In this document: in pieces, positions 1 through 8,503 of the stretch | Layout of the letters: the number at the start of each line of letters is the position of its first letter | Numbering within the stretch: the stretch's first letter is position 1 | Assembly (NCBI GenBank): GCA_002712005.1 | Contig: PASP01000004.1 | Location: forward strand, 179,671-243,670 | Origin: Halobacteriovoraceae bacterium | GTDB lineage: Bacteria; Bdellovibrionota; Bacteriovoracia; Bacteriovoracales; Bacteriovoracaceae | Direction: 5' to 3' | DNA length: 64,000 nt | The notes under the pieces: model-generated | Seen by the model: only the letters and a program-made list of their open reading frames with translations | What the model was told of the DNA's origin: nothing | Databases searched by the model: none | Made by a program: the position numbers and the translations under genes

Positions 1-418
1 CCATATCTAAAATTGCATTCTTAACCGAAAGCCCCCGATTGATATAAACTTTTGAGCGACTTTCATAAACAATTTCATGAGCGTTTCCTGGTGAAAAACG
101 TCGAATGAGAGTTGTGTCTGTAAGAGATCCCGATCCTGGATGGATGACATCTTCAAGTTCTAGCCCATAGCTTTTGGCCTTTTTAGCTGCTAAGGCCAAA
201 ACCTTTTTACCGGTCTTAGAAGTGGCCAAAACTTTTATAAGCTCTTTGAGGGATTCGCTTTCACTCTTGGCAATATAGGCCCAACGATCATTGTAACGAA
301 AGGTTCTTTCCGTATCGATTGTATATTCTTTGCGAACAAACATTTTAGCTTCCGCATTTTCGGTCTTGAAAAAGGGAGTTAACAATAGAAAAAAGAGTGT
401 AATACGAATCATCATCAT
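1..418 (-). CDS. Secreted protein of unknown function, N-terminal part (runs off the window)
   Basis: Reading the minus strand from ATG at 418 gives about 139 residues open to the window edge, so the C-terminus is missing. Three consecutive ATG codons (418, 415, 412) make the exact start uncertain. The first 25 or so residues form a short hydrophobic signal peptide (IRITLFFLLLTPFFKTENAEA). The mature part begins KMFVRKEYTIDTERTFRYNDRW, followed by an Ala/Lys-rich stretch. The last visible residues (YESRSKVYINRGLSVKNAIL) could lead into a helix carrying a metalloprotease motif, but that part is outside the window and I assign no function. It lies downstream of the lipoprotein at 502-1140 on the same strand with an 83-base gap. 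Confidence 0.6.
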   Translation of the reverse strand, partial: MMMIRITLFFLLLTPFFKTENAEAKMFVRKEYTIDTERTFRYNDRWAYIAKSESESLKELIKVLATSKTGKKVLALAAKKAKSYGLELEDVIHPGSGSLTDTTLIRRFSPGNAHEIVYESRSKVYINRGLSVKNAILDM

Positions 419-501
419 GATCCGTATCGGGTTATTTAGAACGAAGGTTTCAGCTTAAATATTATTTAGCTGGAGGAGGAATTTTTTTCTTAGTAATTTT
501 T

Positions 502-1140
502 TTAGTAGTTCATTTTGTAAAAGAGAAGAAAGCCTTCCCCATCGAAGATATTTTCTACCTTTTCGTTCTTAGGTAAGCGTATTTGTAATTGTTTTATTTT
601 GGATTTCACTTTCCTTTGAAGTGTCTTTACTTGACTTAAGAACTCAGATTCAGCGACTGATACTCTAATGGCACAAACAGAGCTTTGCTCACCCTCTTCT
701 TCAAAACTAGGATAGAGCCTCTTTTCCCAATAGGTATTTTCTAATTGTGCTTTTTGAAAGAAACTCTGCCAATGATCGTAGGCCACATTAAAAACTTCTT
801 CATGCCAGACCTTATCTTCATTACCTTTTAAGAAGAATAAATTTACAAGTTGGGCCAGATCTTGCTTGATATAGGCTCGGGCCATTGCACAGGCCATAGC
901 TTGAGTGGGTTTAGGATCGATTTCATAACTAAAGTATAGCCGACCTTTCCCCTCGGAATACTTATGGGGATGACTAATCCATTGAGGTCTCTTTTCTTGA
1001 GAGCTTGATAAAACTTTAAAACCGAGCTCTCCATAGAGTTCTTCATTCCTATTATTAGAGAAAGGATTGATGGAACACGATGTCCAAAGGAGAAGCAACG
1101 CAAAAAGAAAGAAAAATTGTCTATAGAAATTCCGCACCAT
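502..1140 (-). CDS. LPP20-like lipoprotein, 212 aa
   Basis: The N-terminus has a hydrophobic stretch ending LLLLWTSC, a lipobox with the lipidated Cys near residue 22, so this is an envelope lipoprotein. Residues 50-100 (rPQWISHPHKY followed by GRLYFSYEIDPKPTQAMACAMARAYIKQ in pieces) resemble the LPP20 fold, where a 'W' is followed by a glycine-rich strand and then an Ala-rich helix of 'A.ARA...L' type. The middle is a long helix and the end is rich in Lys. Those lipoproteins are structural or assembly factors of the outer membrane; no reaction can be given. A Lys/Pro-rich string, KKITKKKIPPPAK, can be read just past the stop in another frame. Confidence 0.65.
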   Translation of the reverse strand: MVRNFYRQFFFLFALLLLWTSCSINPFSNNRNEELYGELGFKVLSSSQEKRPQWISHPHKYSEGKGRLYFSYEIDPKPTQAMACAMARAYIKQDLAQLVNLFFLKGNEDKVWHEEVFNVAYDHWQSFFQKAQLENTYWEKRLYPSFEEEGEQSSVCAIRVSVAESEFLSQVKTLQRKVKSKIKQLQIRLPKNEKVENIFDGEGFLLFYKMNY

Positions 1141-1155
1141 GTTTAGGAATTCTCC

Positions 1156-1184
1156 TTGATGTTTATTTTACTCGGCTCTATAAC
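1156..1184 (+). promoter_or_regulatory. Sigma-70-type promoter of sodB
   Basis: TTGATG (1156-1161), 17 bases, then TATAAC (1179-1184). It lies 52 bases upstream of the sodB ATG. Spacing is ideal and both hexamers match five of six consensus bases or close to it. Confidence 0.55.
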
Positions 1185-1236
1185 CTTATAAGTAGGATTA
1201 TTGTTAAAAATTATAACTTAAAATAAGGAGCTAACA

Positions 1237-1815
1237 ATGGAACACAAATTACCTGAATTACCATGGTCAAATGACGCATTGGCACCTCATATCTCTCCAG
1301 AGACCATTGAGTATCACTACGGAAAGCATCACAATGCCTATGTTACTAAGCTTAACGCTGGTATCAAAGGTACAGAATTCGAAGATATGTCTCTTGAAGA
1401 TATCATCATGAAGTCAGAAGGGGGTCTTTTCAATAACGCTGCTCAAGTTTGGAACCATACATTTTACTGGAATTGTCTTGCTCCAAATGCAGGTGGTTCT
1501 GCAACTGGTGCTGTAGCTGATGCTATCAATGCTAAGTGGGGATCTTTTGATAAATTCAAAGAAGAATTCTCTAACTCTGCTGCTGGTAACTTTGGTTCTG
1601 GTTGGACTTGGTTAGTAAAAGACGGTTCTGGAAATCTTGAGATCCTTAACACTGATGATGCTGATACGGCCATGAAGCATGGAAAAACTGCTCTTATGAC
1701 GATCGACGTTTGGGAACATGCTTACTATGTAGACTACAGAAATGCTCGTCCTAAGTATATTGAAGCATTCTGGAATCTAGTGAACTGGGATTTCGTAAAT
1801 AAGAACTTTGCTTAA
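1237..1815 (+). CDS. sodB: Superoxide dismutase (Fe type)
   Basis: Converts superoxide to oxygen and hydrogen peroxide in the cytoplasm. The 192 residues are the normal length for bacterial Fe-SOD. The four metal ligands are visible: His27, His74 (AAQVWNHTFYW), Asp157 and His161 (DVWEHAYYVDY). Gln70 in the N-terminal half (NNAAQVW) is the position that marks Fe enzymes; Mn enzymes carry the outer-sphere Gln in the C-terminal domain. There is no signal peptide. An AAGGAG ribosome site precedes the ATG. The gene is monocistronic, flanked by its own promoter and a U-tract terminator. Confidence 0.97.
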   Translation: MEHKLPELPWSNDALAPHISPETIEYHYGKHHNAYVTKLNAGIKGTEFEDMSLEDIIMKSEGGLFNNAAQVWNHTFYWNCLAPNAGGSATGAVADAINAKWGSFDKFKEEFSNSAAGNFGSGWTWLVKDGSGNLEILNTDDADTAMKHGKTALMTIDVWEHAYYVDYRNARPKYIEAFWNLVNWDFVNKNFA

Positions 1816-1843
1816 TTCCAATCATTCAAAATTCTGATAAAAT

Positions 1844-1870
1844 AAGGTCTGCAATTGCAGGCCTTTTTTT
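1844..1870 (+). terminator. Rho-independent terminator of sodB
   Basis: Palindrome AAGGTCTGCAA / TTGCAGGCCTT (one G-U pair, almost no loop at the centre) followed by a run of T at 1864-1870. Confidence 0.85.
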
Positions 1871-1916
1871 ATGGGTAAAAGGATTGATATAAGATAAGAG
1901 CTGAACCGGAGGATAA

Positions 1917-2381
1917 ATGAGAGATCCCAAAACAACTGAAGAGAGAAATTATAATGACCTCATCCTCCTCGCCCGACTCCTTGATAATCAATTCCAAGGT
2001 CCCATGGGAATCAAGTTCGGACTTGATGCCCTCATTGGTTTAATTCCAGGCATAGGAGATTTTATCACGAGTGGGTTATCCTCCTATATTCTTTTGAGAG
2101 CGGCACTTCTCAAGCTTCCTCTTCCCCTACTTATTCAAATGGCCATAAATATACTTATTGACCAGATTATTGGAGTCATTCCCCTTTTAGGTGACCTCTT
2201 TGATATTTACTGGAAATCGAATCAAAAGAATGTAGAACTTATTAAAAATTATGCTCAATCAGGGGAGAGAGTCCCTTCCTATATTTTCTTAAATATTATC
2301 GTTATTCTCTTATTGATTAGCTTAATTCTTTTCATTCCTCTTTTTCTTCTTTTTCAACTCTTCTTTGTCATTTTCAATTAA
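1917..2381 (+). CDS. DUF4112 family membrane protein
   Basis: The 154 residues begin with a polar segment, then LARLLDNQF and GIKFGLDALIGLIPGIGDFITSG in pieces, which is the DUF4112 signature (a Gly/Pro-rich 'D.lig.iPg.GD' helix pair). A second copy of the same pattern follows (QIIGVIPLLGDLFD), then a C-terminal transmembrane segment of about 25 residues. The function of the family is unknown. A GGAGG site at 1908-1912 fixes the ATG at 1917. Only 9 bases separate it from the cation efflux gene downstream, so the two are probably co-transcribed. Confidence 0.85.
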   Translation: MRDPKTTEERNYNDLILLARLLDNQFQGPMGIKFGLDALIGLIPGIGDFITSGLSSYILLRAALLKLPLPLLIQMAINILIDQIIGVIPLLGDLFDIYWKSNQKNVELIKNYAQSGERVPSYIFLNIIVILLLISLILFIPLFLLFQLFFVIFN

Positions 2382-2390
2382 GGAATTTCT

Positions 2391-3266
2391 ATGGGCGGTC
2401 ACCATCACCATCACCACCACCACCATCATCACGCTGAAGGAAAGAATATTTTAATCGCTTTATTTCTTAACTTCACTTTCGCCCTTATAGAAATTGTTGG
2501 GGGTTACTTTACCAACAGTGTTGCGATCATGTCTGATGCCATTCATGATTTGGGTGATAGCATGGCGCTTCTCTTTAGTTACTTTGCGGAAAAGCTAAGT
2601 GTCAAAGAAGCCGATGATTCCTATACTTTCGGCTATAGACGCTTTTCTATTCTATCTGCTTTTATAAATGGACTTATACTTCTCGGGGGGAGCTTATTTG
2701 TTCTCTATGAAGCTATTCAAAGACTTTTTTCCCCCCAGGCTGTAGAACCAAAAGGAATGATAGCCTTAGCGATCTTAGGAATTGCAGTGAATGGTTTTGC
2801 CGCTTATCGACTTTCGAAGTCTCAAGGAATCAATTCAAAAATGGTTATGCTCCACCTTCTCGAAGATCTTCTTGGTTGGGTTGCCGTATTACTGGTGAGT
2901 ATTATTCTTCTTTTTAAACCTTGGTATAGCTTAGATGCAATTCTTTCTATTTTAATTTCTTTTCTCATTTTGAAAGGTGTTTATAAAAATCTTGTGAAAG
3001 TCATTCGCATCTTCTTACAGAAGTTTCCAGAAGATTTGAGCTTAACTGAAATTAAAAATGAAATTAAATCCCTACCCGAAGTAAAAGATATCCATGAAAT
3101 AAAAGGCTGGTCAATTGACGATCAGTCTTACTATTTAAGATTTCATTTGAAAGTAGCACCAGAAACTCAAATGAAAACAGTCGACAAAATCAAAAGACAA
3201 GTTAAAGATATTTTAACTCGTCATCACGTTGAATACTCTACTATTGAATTTGAATCGAGCTGTTAA
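2391..3266 (+). CDS. Cation diffusion facilitator (zinc-type efflux)
   Basis: A CDF-family proton-coupled metal exporter of the inner membrane, 291 residues, six predicted transmembrane helices and a cytoplasmic C-terminal ferredoxin-like domain (about 205-290). Two metal-site helices are visible: SDAIHDLGD near residue 50 (HxxxD) and HLLEDLLGW near residue 155 (HxxxD), the arrangement of Zn/Cd/Co exporters such as ZitB and CzcD. The N-terminus is MGG followed by 11 consecutive His residues, a natural cytosolic metal-binding tail. It follows the DUF4112 gene closely. Its stop is superimposed on the stop of the convergent ATPase gene (TTAA at 3263-3266). Confidence 0.93.
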   Translation: MGGHHHHHHHHHHHAEGKNILIALFLNFTFALIEIVGGYFTNSVAIMSDAIHDLGDSMALLFSYFAEKLSVKEADDSYTFGYRRFSILSAFINGLILLGGSLFVLYEAIQRLFSPQAVEPKGMIALAILGIAVNGFAAYRLSKSQGINSKMVMLHLLEDLLGWVAVLLVSIILLFKPWYSLDAILSILISFLILKGVYKNLVKVIRIFLQKFPEDLSLTEIKNEIKSLPEVKDIHEIKGWSIDDQSYYLRFHLKVAPETQMKTVDKIKRQVKDILTRHHVEYSTIEFESSC

Positions 3267-5032
3267 ATAATGACTCTTAAAACTTCATCTATCGAAGTGA
3301 GTCCTTCTTCTACTTTATCAGCCGCGTGAAGTCTCATGGGAAGATATTTTCCCTGCGCGGCTTTTTCAAGGACCTGAAGCTCAACGCCTTCTTTTATGGC
3401 ATTTCTCAAGGCCTCATCAATGGGAATCAGCTCATAAATACTCATTCTGCCCTTATAGCCCGTTTGTTTACAGTCTTCACAACCTGTCGCCTGATAAACA
3501 TGCTCTGGCATTTCTCGATTAAAAGGTTTAGTCATCGAGTCCCACCAATCTTTATCTGTTTTCACTTTCTCTTTACATAGAGGACAAAGAACTCGAACAA
3601 GCCTTTGAGCGAGTACACCTTTCAAAGTGGCATTCAAAAGATGAGGCGGAACACCTAAATCGAGTAATCGCGTAATAGATGATAAGGCGTCATTAGTGTG
3701 TAATGTACTAAAAACCATATGCCCCGTTAGAGAGGCTTGAATGGCCATAGAACTTGTTTCGGGATCTCTGATCTCTCCTACCATTATGATATCGGGATCC
3801 TGTCTCATAAAAGCTTTAATCGCATTTGCAAAACTAATATCGATTGATTTATTAACTTGCATTTGATTGAAGTCATCGTTGATGACCTCTACAGGGTCTT
3901 CAATTGTACAAATATTTACTTCAGGAGTTGCGAGATGTTTGAGCGTGGCATGAAGAGTTGTTGATTTACCTGAACCTGTTGGACCGGTTACAAGAACAAT
4001 ACCGAATGAACTTTCAGAAAGCTCTTTCCACAATTTTAAATCTTCTTCTCCCATCCCCACTTCATCTAAAGTCTTATCGGCCATTTTCGGATCAAAGATC
4101 CTCATGACTAACTTTTCTCCATAGTGAGTTGGAATGGTGCTGGAACGAATTTCAATCATTCGTTGTGGTCCAAGTTCTCTTTTGATTCGACCATCTTGTG
4201 GTTTTCTTTTCTCATCGACTTTCATGCCGGATAAGATCTTCATCCGACTAACCACTGAGAGCATGATTTCAGGATCAAACTTATAAACAATTCTTAGAGT
4301 TCCATCGATTCTAAAGCGAACAATACCTGTGCCCTCTTTTGGCTCGAGATGGATATCAGATGCCCTTTCTTCCCAAGCATACTGAAAGAGCCAATCTACG
4401 ATTCCAGATATACCAGTCTCATCCTTACCTCTTAAGCTAGCATTACCTCGTCCAAGCATTTGTTCCATTTCTTGAACACGGCCTGTGGACTTCTTGCCTA
4501 GACCTCTTTCTTTCATGATTTTAGTTACAGCTTTTCTTACTGTGTAAAAATCTTCTATATTGGTTAGGATGGCCTGTGGATTTGAGACCACAAGCTTCAC
4601 TTTCTTTTTAGTAATTCTTGAAACTTCATCAAGCCACTCTGTCATAAAGGGTTCGGCCGTGGCAATAGTGACTTCATCCTCTTCATCAGCAACAGGAAGG
4701 ATTCCTAAGCGTTTCACATAAGCCTTAGGTAAGAGCTCAGTAATCTTCTCAATATCCATTTTTAAGGCATCAATATGGTGGTACTCATAGCCAGAATAAG
4801 TGGCCAGCCAACGAGTAAGATCCTCAAGACTTAAGCACCTTCCCTCATTTCTGCGATCAGGTATTTCGCATTCGTAAATGCTAAGTAAAGGATGGTGCTT
4901 ACTTAATCTCTTTTTTCGAGAAATAAACTGCGCTTGAGACTTATCTATCATTCCAGACTTATAGAGTCCCTCTAACACTTCTTTTAAAGTGAGTGTGCGA
5001 TTTGAATTATTGTAATTAAACTTAAGTGCCAT
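3263..5032 (-). CDS. GspE/PilB-family secretion or pilus assembly ATPase
   Basis: Hexameric cytoplasmic ATPase that powers type II secretion or type IV pilus extension. In 589 residues it has an N-terminal MshEN-like domain (about 1-150), the ATPase with Walker A GPTGSGKSTT (near 350), Asp and His boxes, Walker B DPDIIMVGEIRDPET, and a tetracysteine zinc module (CPLC near 480, CEDC near 520). The separation of the two CxxC pairs is typical. No other secretion or pilus genes are next to it, so GspE and PilB cannot be told apart from context. The convergence with a PilZ protein at 5124 is suggestive because PilZ proteins often regulate such ATPases. Confidence 0.9.
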   Translation of the reverse strand: MALKFNYNNSNRTLTLKEVLEGLYKSGMIDKSQAQFISRKKRLSKHHPLLSIYECEIPDRRNEGRCLSLEDLTRWLATYSGYEYHHIDALKMDIEKITELLPKAYVKRLGILPVADEEDEVTIATAEPFMTEWLDEVSRITKKKVKLVVSNPQAILTNIEDFYTVRKAVTKIMKERGLGKKSTGRVQEMEQMLGRGNASLRGKDETGISGIVDWLFQYAWEERASDIHLEPKEGTGIVRFRIDGTLRIVYKFDPEIMLSVVSRMKILSGMKVDEKRKPQDGRIKRELGPQRMIEIRSSTIPTHYGEKLVMRIFDPKMADKTLDEVGMGEEDLKLWKELSESSFGIVLVTGPTGSGKSTTLHATLKHLATPEVNICTIEDPVEVINDDFNQMQVNKSIDISFANAIKAFMRQDPDIIMVGEIRDPETSSMAIQASLTGHMVFSTLHTNDALSSITRLLDLGVPPHLLNATLKGVLAQRLVRVLCPLCKEKVKTDKDWWDSMTKPFNREMPEHVYQATGCEDCKQTGYKGRMSIYELIPIDEALRNAIKEGVELQVLEKAAQGKYLPMRLHAADKVEEGLTSIDEVLRVII

Positions 5033-5123
5033 AATTTACCTACTCATCTTATTTATCGGAAAATAGCACTAGAATATAAGGGTAAATTTAAAGTTTATAA
5101 CCAAGCATACAACTCGGATAATC

Positions 5124-5840
5124 ATGAGCTCAGACAAAAGAGAATCTACAGAATTTTTAAAAGAATCCGTTACGGATGAACTTGAAATCATCGATATATT
5201 CAGAACTCTTCATCGTAAGAAAGAGAAGCTTTGGCTGTGGCAAGAAAATAAAGAAAATCCCAATCAGCGCTCTATCCACCTTTGTACCATACGTAAAGTC
5301 GATGTCTTGGCCAAGCTTATCTGGCTGAATCCACTGAACCAAAGTAAGTTCCACTTTAATCTCGACGAGCAAAGAAAGGATTCAGACTTTTTCCTCTATT
5401 CTAAAGCTAAGAATATGGCAGTCCGCTTTCAGGCCCGCGAAAGAGATAGTGAGTATATGTCCTTTTCAACTCCTAAAAAAATAAATGCATTAAGCGATGA
5501 TTTTTCACAGAAGCTCAATCTTATTGAAAAAGAAAATGAGAGAGAACATATTCACGAGCGACAACTTCCCCGAAAGCAGGCCAAGGGAAAGCAAACGATT
5601 CAAGCTCTACTGGCAAATGAGCTTCAACCAAAGGCCTATGAGTTATATGACATTTCAGCCGGTGGACTCGCTATAAAATGGCAAGACCCGGGTTATTTCA
5701 AAAAAGGTGATCAGATTAAAATTCTCTCCATCAATGGAGCGGCACTTAAGCAACCTATCCAAGGTGAAGTTGTCTCCATTAGAGAAATGAACGATGAAAT
5801 CTTTAAAATTGGAGTCCAATTTATTAAAGGCGAATCTTAA
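5124..5840 (+). CDS. PilZ-domain (cyclic di-GMP-binding) protein
   Basis: 238 residues. The C-terminal 90 or so form a PilZ domain: the RxxxR element is seen as RQLPR near residue 152 and the D/NxSxxG element as DISAGG near residue 178, the two parts that bind c-di-GMP. The first 140 residues are charged, have no membrane segment and are not recognised, perhaps a YcgR-N-like partner domain. It starts divergently from the GspE/PilB-family gene 91 bases away, which suggests a role in secretion, pili or motility control. Its stop shares TTAA with the next convergent gene. Confidence 0.85.
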   Translation: MSSDKRESTEFLKESVTDELEIIDIFRTLHRKKEKLWLWQENKENPNQRSIHLCTIRKVDVLAKLIWLNPLNQSKFHFNLDEQRKDSDFFLYSKAKNMAVRFQARERDSEYMSFSTPKKINALSDDFSQKLNLIEKENEREHIHERQLPRKQAKGKQTIQALLANELQPKAYELYDISAGGLAIKWQDPGYFKKGDQIKILSINGAALKQPIQGEVVSIREMNDEIFKIGVQFIKGES

Positions 5841-6730
5841 TTTTGGTCCGCCAATTTCTGCCATCGAATAAGTGGACCAAAGATCGTATCAATTTGATCA
5901 CCATTATAATGAATTTCTTCTAATGTCCCTGATAGAATCTTCAACTGGCTCGTTACAAAAATCGAGTCGCTATATTCATCAAACATGGGATAATCGCGAA
6001 TGAAGGCCCTCTCTTCTAGATCATTTTCAAGATTTAATAGGATTCCTAGAAAGCTGCCAGAACCTCTTCGAATGGGAACTCTAGGGGCCATAAAAGCAAG
6101 CTCTTCAATTCTGTCTCTTAAAAAGTTTTCTTTCTCTTCCTGATCTTCAGGGAGACCTCTCGTTGTAATAAGATAGTAAATGATTTCTATCCCAAATCTC
6201 TTTTCATCTTCAGGACGAATGGCCAATAGGGCCTTTGCATCGTCAGGGTCAGATAAGAGATATTTTTGAGTCACCTCATCAAATTGAGGAGCGAATAAAA
6301 CTTCCTCAGCATAGAGAAAAGGCTTCATCCCCTCACCTGCTTCAACATATAGGGGATTCACTTTAACAGTGGTTCCCGCTCCCGCATCTTTAAGTTTTTC
6401 TATAAGATGACCAAGCATCATCAATTTTAAATTGCGTTGCGGAGCTTGAAGTTTAATTGATCTTTCTTCAACTTCTTCTTTTTTTAATACTCTCTCCAGA
6501 CGTGTGGCCAGCGTTGGTTCTGTGAAAACCAAATAAGAGTCTGTATCATTTTCGTTTTGCTTTTCAATAATAGGCTGACCATTCTCACCCACCAGAACAT
6601 GGACAAGTTGATAGCTATTAAGAGATTGAAATTTATTTCTATATTTAGGAAATTCCTTAGATAAAATTTCTCTTCTTAGAATCTTCCAAGCAGGAGCATT
6701 CTTAAGTTCCATAATAAATTCTAAGTCCAT
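5837..6730 (-). CDS. Conserved-looking cytoplasmic protein of unknown function, 297 aa
   Basis: Not recognised. No signal peptide or membrane segment; acidic, with predicted mixed alpha/beta content. A stretch around residues 110-190 is rich in Ala, Glu and Leu (GAGTTVKVNPLYVEAGEG, then YYLITTRGLPEDQEEK). The start is supported by a GGAG site 8 bases upstream of the ATG. It converges on the PilZ gene, with the two stop codons superimposed on TTAA at 5837-5840. A 122-base untranslated stretch separates it from the Nudix gene upstream. Confidence 0.7.
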   Translation of the reverse strand: MDLEFIMELKNAPAWKILRREILSKEFPKYRNKFQSLNSYQLVHVLVGENGQPIIEKQNENDTDSYLVFTEPTLATRLERVLKKEEVEERSIKLQAPQRNLKLMMLGHLIEKLKDAGAGTTVKVNPLYVEAGEGMKPFLYAEEVLFAPQFDEVTQKYLLSDPDDAKALLAIRPEDEKRFGIEIIYYLITTRGLPEDQEEKENFLRDRIEELAFMAPRVPIRRGSGSFLGILLNLENDLEERAFIRDYPMFDEYSDSIFVTSQLKILSGTLEEIHYNGDQIDTIFGPLIRWQKLADQN

Positions 6731-6852
6731 CGTTTACTCCATAAATGAGAGGTCAAAAGCTACGATATCCTACCTGAATGGTGATGAAAAAGAAATCCAC
6801 AAGAATGGGGCCAACAAAGAAATAAAGGCCGTCTAACCCTTCCTTAAATCTT

Positions 6853-7578
6853 TTAAGCCTTATCTTTTTTAGAGTTTAGTCCATAGGGATAATGAGGAAG
6901 ATGTTCCTGAATTAAAGGCTGAGAAATAGGTCCAGATGCATTTTCCCATTGCAGAAGAAATTCCCTTAAAATCATGTAACTTAGCCCCCAAATGATGTGG
7001 CCCTCATAATTGATACAGGGAAGGGTTTTATTTTGATGAGATAATCTAAATTCTCGTTCCATAATGGACTCTTCTCGTAAAAGTCCTTTAAGAGGAAACC
7101 AAAAAGCATCATCCACCTCAATGGGACATGGAGTAAGATCAGGTAGTTGCTCATTCCCACCATCCCCTTCAGAGATAAAGGAAGCGTGAGCAGAAATGGC
7201 CAAAGGAGAAGATTTTCCTCCCATGCGAACCTGAATTTGATAGAATTCACCAAGGTAAGAATCTGCAGGTATTTCGAGTCCTACTTCCTCATAGGTTTCC
7301 CTATAGGAAGCTTCTTTTAATCCCTCTCCCGGCTCAACGCCTCCGCCAGGAAAAGCGTAATGTCCCGACCAAGGATCTTTCTCATTCTTTACTCTTCTAA
7401 TCATGGCGAGGTAAGGATAGTCATCCTCTTTAATTTTACAAAAAACCAAATGAACAGAAGCCCAATATTTAATTTGAGAAACTTCTGATAAATGTTTTTT
7501 TAACTCTAACTCTCCCTTAAGGGAACTAAGCTCAGAGTAGTTCTGAATGGGCATAGGATAATTTATCCAATCCCTCAC
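6853..7578 (-). CDS. Nudix hydrolase, CoA-pyrophosphatase-like
   Basis: Hydrolyses a nucleoside diphosphate linked to another moiety. The full Nudix box is present: GGVEPGEGLKEASYRETYEEVGL (shown in two parts: GGVEPGEGLKEAS and YRETYEEVGLEI), matching Gx5Ex7REuxEExGu, near residues 95-118. The layout and length of about 240 residues resemble the NudL type, but its UPF0035 signature is not clear, so the substrate is open. The longest frame starts at GTG 7578 with a poor ribosome site; ATG at 7554 (MPIQNYSEL) is an equally reasonable start. The Cys-rich gene at 7609 lies 30 bases upstream on the same strand. Confidence 0.85.
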   Translation of the reverse strand: MRDWINYPMPIQNYSELSSLKGELELKKHLSEVSQIKYWASVHLVFCKIKEDDYPYLAMIRRVKNEKDPWSGHYAFPGGGVEPGEGLKEASYRETYEEVGLEIPADSYLGEFYQIQVRMGGKSSPLAISAHASFISEGDGGNEQLPDLTPCPIEVDDAFWFPLKGLLREESIMEREFRLSHQNKTLPCINYEGHIIWGLSYMILREFLLQWENASGPISQPLIQEHLPHYPYGLNSKKDKA

Positions 7579-7608
7579 CTAACGGCAATCATGGGTAGGG
7601 AAAAAGGC

Positions 7609-7860
7609 TTAGGCAAAGCTAAAGTCAAAATCATCGACTTCACTGGTTTGTCTTTTTGAGAATTCAAGAGCAAGAAGCGGATGCTTTTGCAAGAAGCGGC
7701 TCTCACCTTTATGGAAGAGCTCAACAGAACATATCAAACAGAGATGGACACTTTTAATTTGGCCTTCGTAAACCCTATAGAAAATGCCTTTTGAAAGAGC
7801 CGAGTCTGTTCCATTTCGAAACTTCCAATCAACACCCTCCAATTTGCATACCTGACACAT
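7609..7860 (-). CDS. Small two-CxxC zinc-ribbon-like protein, 83 aa
   Basis: Not recognised beyond its motif. Two Cys pairs, CQVC at residues 2-5 and CLIC near residue 41, could bind one zinc. Between them is a short beta-rich segment; the C-terminus is acidic (EVDDFDFSFA). An AGGT site lies 6 bases before the ATG. It precedes the Nudix gene on the same strand and may be co-transcribed with it. Confidence 0.6.
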   Translation of the reverse strand: MCQVCKLEGVDWKFRNGTDSALSKGIFYRVYEGQIKSVHLCLICSVELFHKGESRFLQKHPLLALEFSKRQTSEVDDFDFSFA

Positions 7861-8077
7861 ATTCTACCTTATTTTTTGTAACCTTTCTTTATATTCGGTA
7901 CGTTTGTGCGAAACATTAGAAATTTTATTTAGAAAACAGGGATTATTTAACATGCGTCATTTTTGTTGTTAAATAAAAATGACAGAGCTCAGCATTTAAC
8001 GACCAAGTTTTTTTCTTTACAATCTTTCAGAATCCACGACAATTGAAGTTTCAAAATATAACTTTCATGGAGGAAGA

Positions 8078-8503
8078 ATGAAGAAACTTTTAGTTACTCT
8101 TGTATCAATGCTTTTCGTTGGAAACCTTTACGCGGCTCACGGACCTGCTGGTTGTGGACTTGGTTCAGTAATTTTCGAAGGGAAAACTGGACTTGTATTC
8201 AACGTACTTGCTGCAACTTTTAACGGAACATCTGGTAACCAAACATTTGCTATGTCTACAGGGACACTAGGATGTGAAGATGCAAAGTCTGCAAAAGTAA
8301 CTGGACCGGTATTTATCCAAAATAACCGTGAGAAACTTGCTAATGATATTTCTCGTGGTCAAGGTGAAACTCTTTCAGCTTACCTAAAGCTTATTGGTCA
8401 AGAGAATGCTAACACTTCTGTTCTTAAGCAAAACTTTGCAAATCTTTTTGCTGCTGATCAAGATGCTGATAGCATCCACAATGGTATTGTTGAACTTATC
8501 TAA
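8078..8503 (+). CDS. DUF3015 family secreted protein
   Basis: 141 residues with a clear signal peptide cleaved after LYA. The mature protein begins AHGPAGCGLGS and carries the DUF3015 signature elements NGTSGNQTFAMSTGTLGC, with two conserved Cys (CGLGS and TLGC) that may form a disulfide. Family function is unknown; it is exported to the periplasm or surface. A GGAGGAAG ribosome site precedes the ATG, and codons are of the favoured kind (many CTT, GGA, ACT), which suggests good expression. A strong terminator follows at 8526. Confidence 0.88.
   Translation: MKKLLVTLVSMLFVGNLYAAHGPAGCGLGSVIFEGKTGLVFNVLAATFNGTSGNQTFAMSTGTLGCEDAKSAKVTGPVFIQNNREKLANDISRGQGETLSAYLKLIGQENANTSVLKQNFANLFAADQDADSIHNGIVELI

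Noticed and set aside
465..490. GGAGGAGG on the plus strand as a ribosome site of an unlisted gene
   Set aside because: No start codon follows at the right distance and no open frame runs on.
502..560. Frameshift that would extend the LPP20-like lipoprotein into KKITKKKIPPPAK
   Set aside because: The extra codons are in another frame behind a stop; without relatives the idea cannot be supported.
2391..2435. Run of 11 His codons at the start of the cation efflux gene as a cloning tag
   Set aside because: His-rich N-termini are common in metal efflux proteins, and the codons mix CAC and CAT within a normal genomic context.
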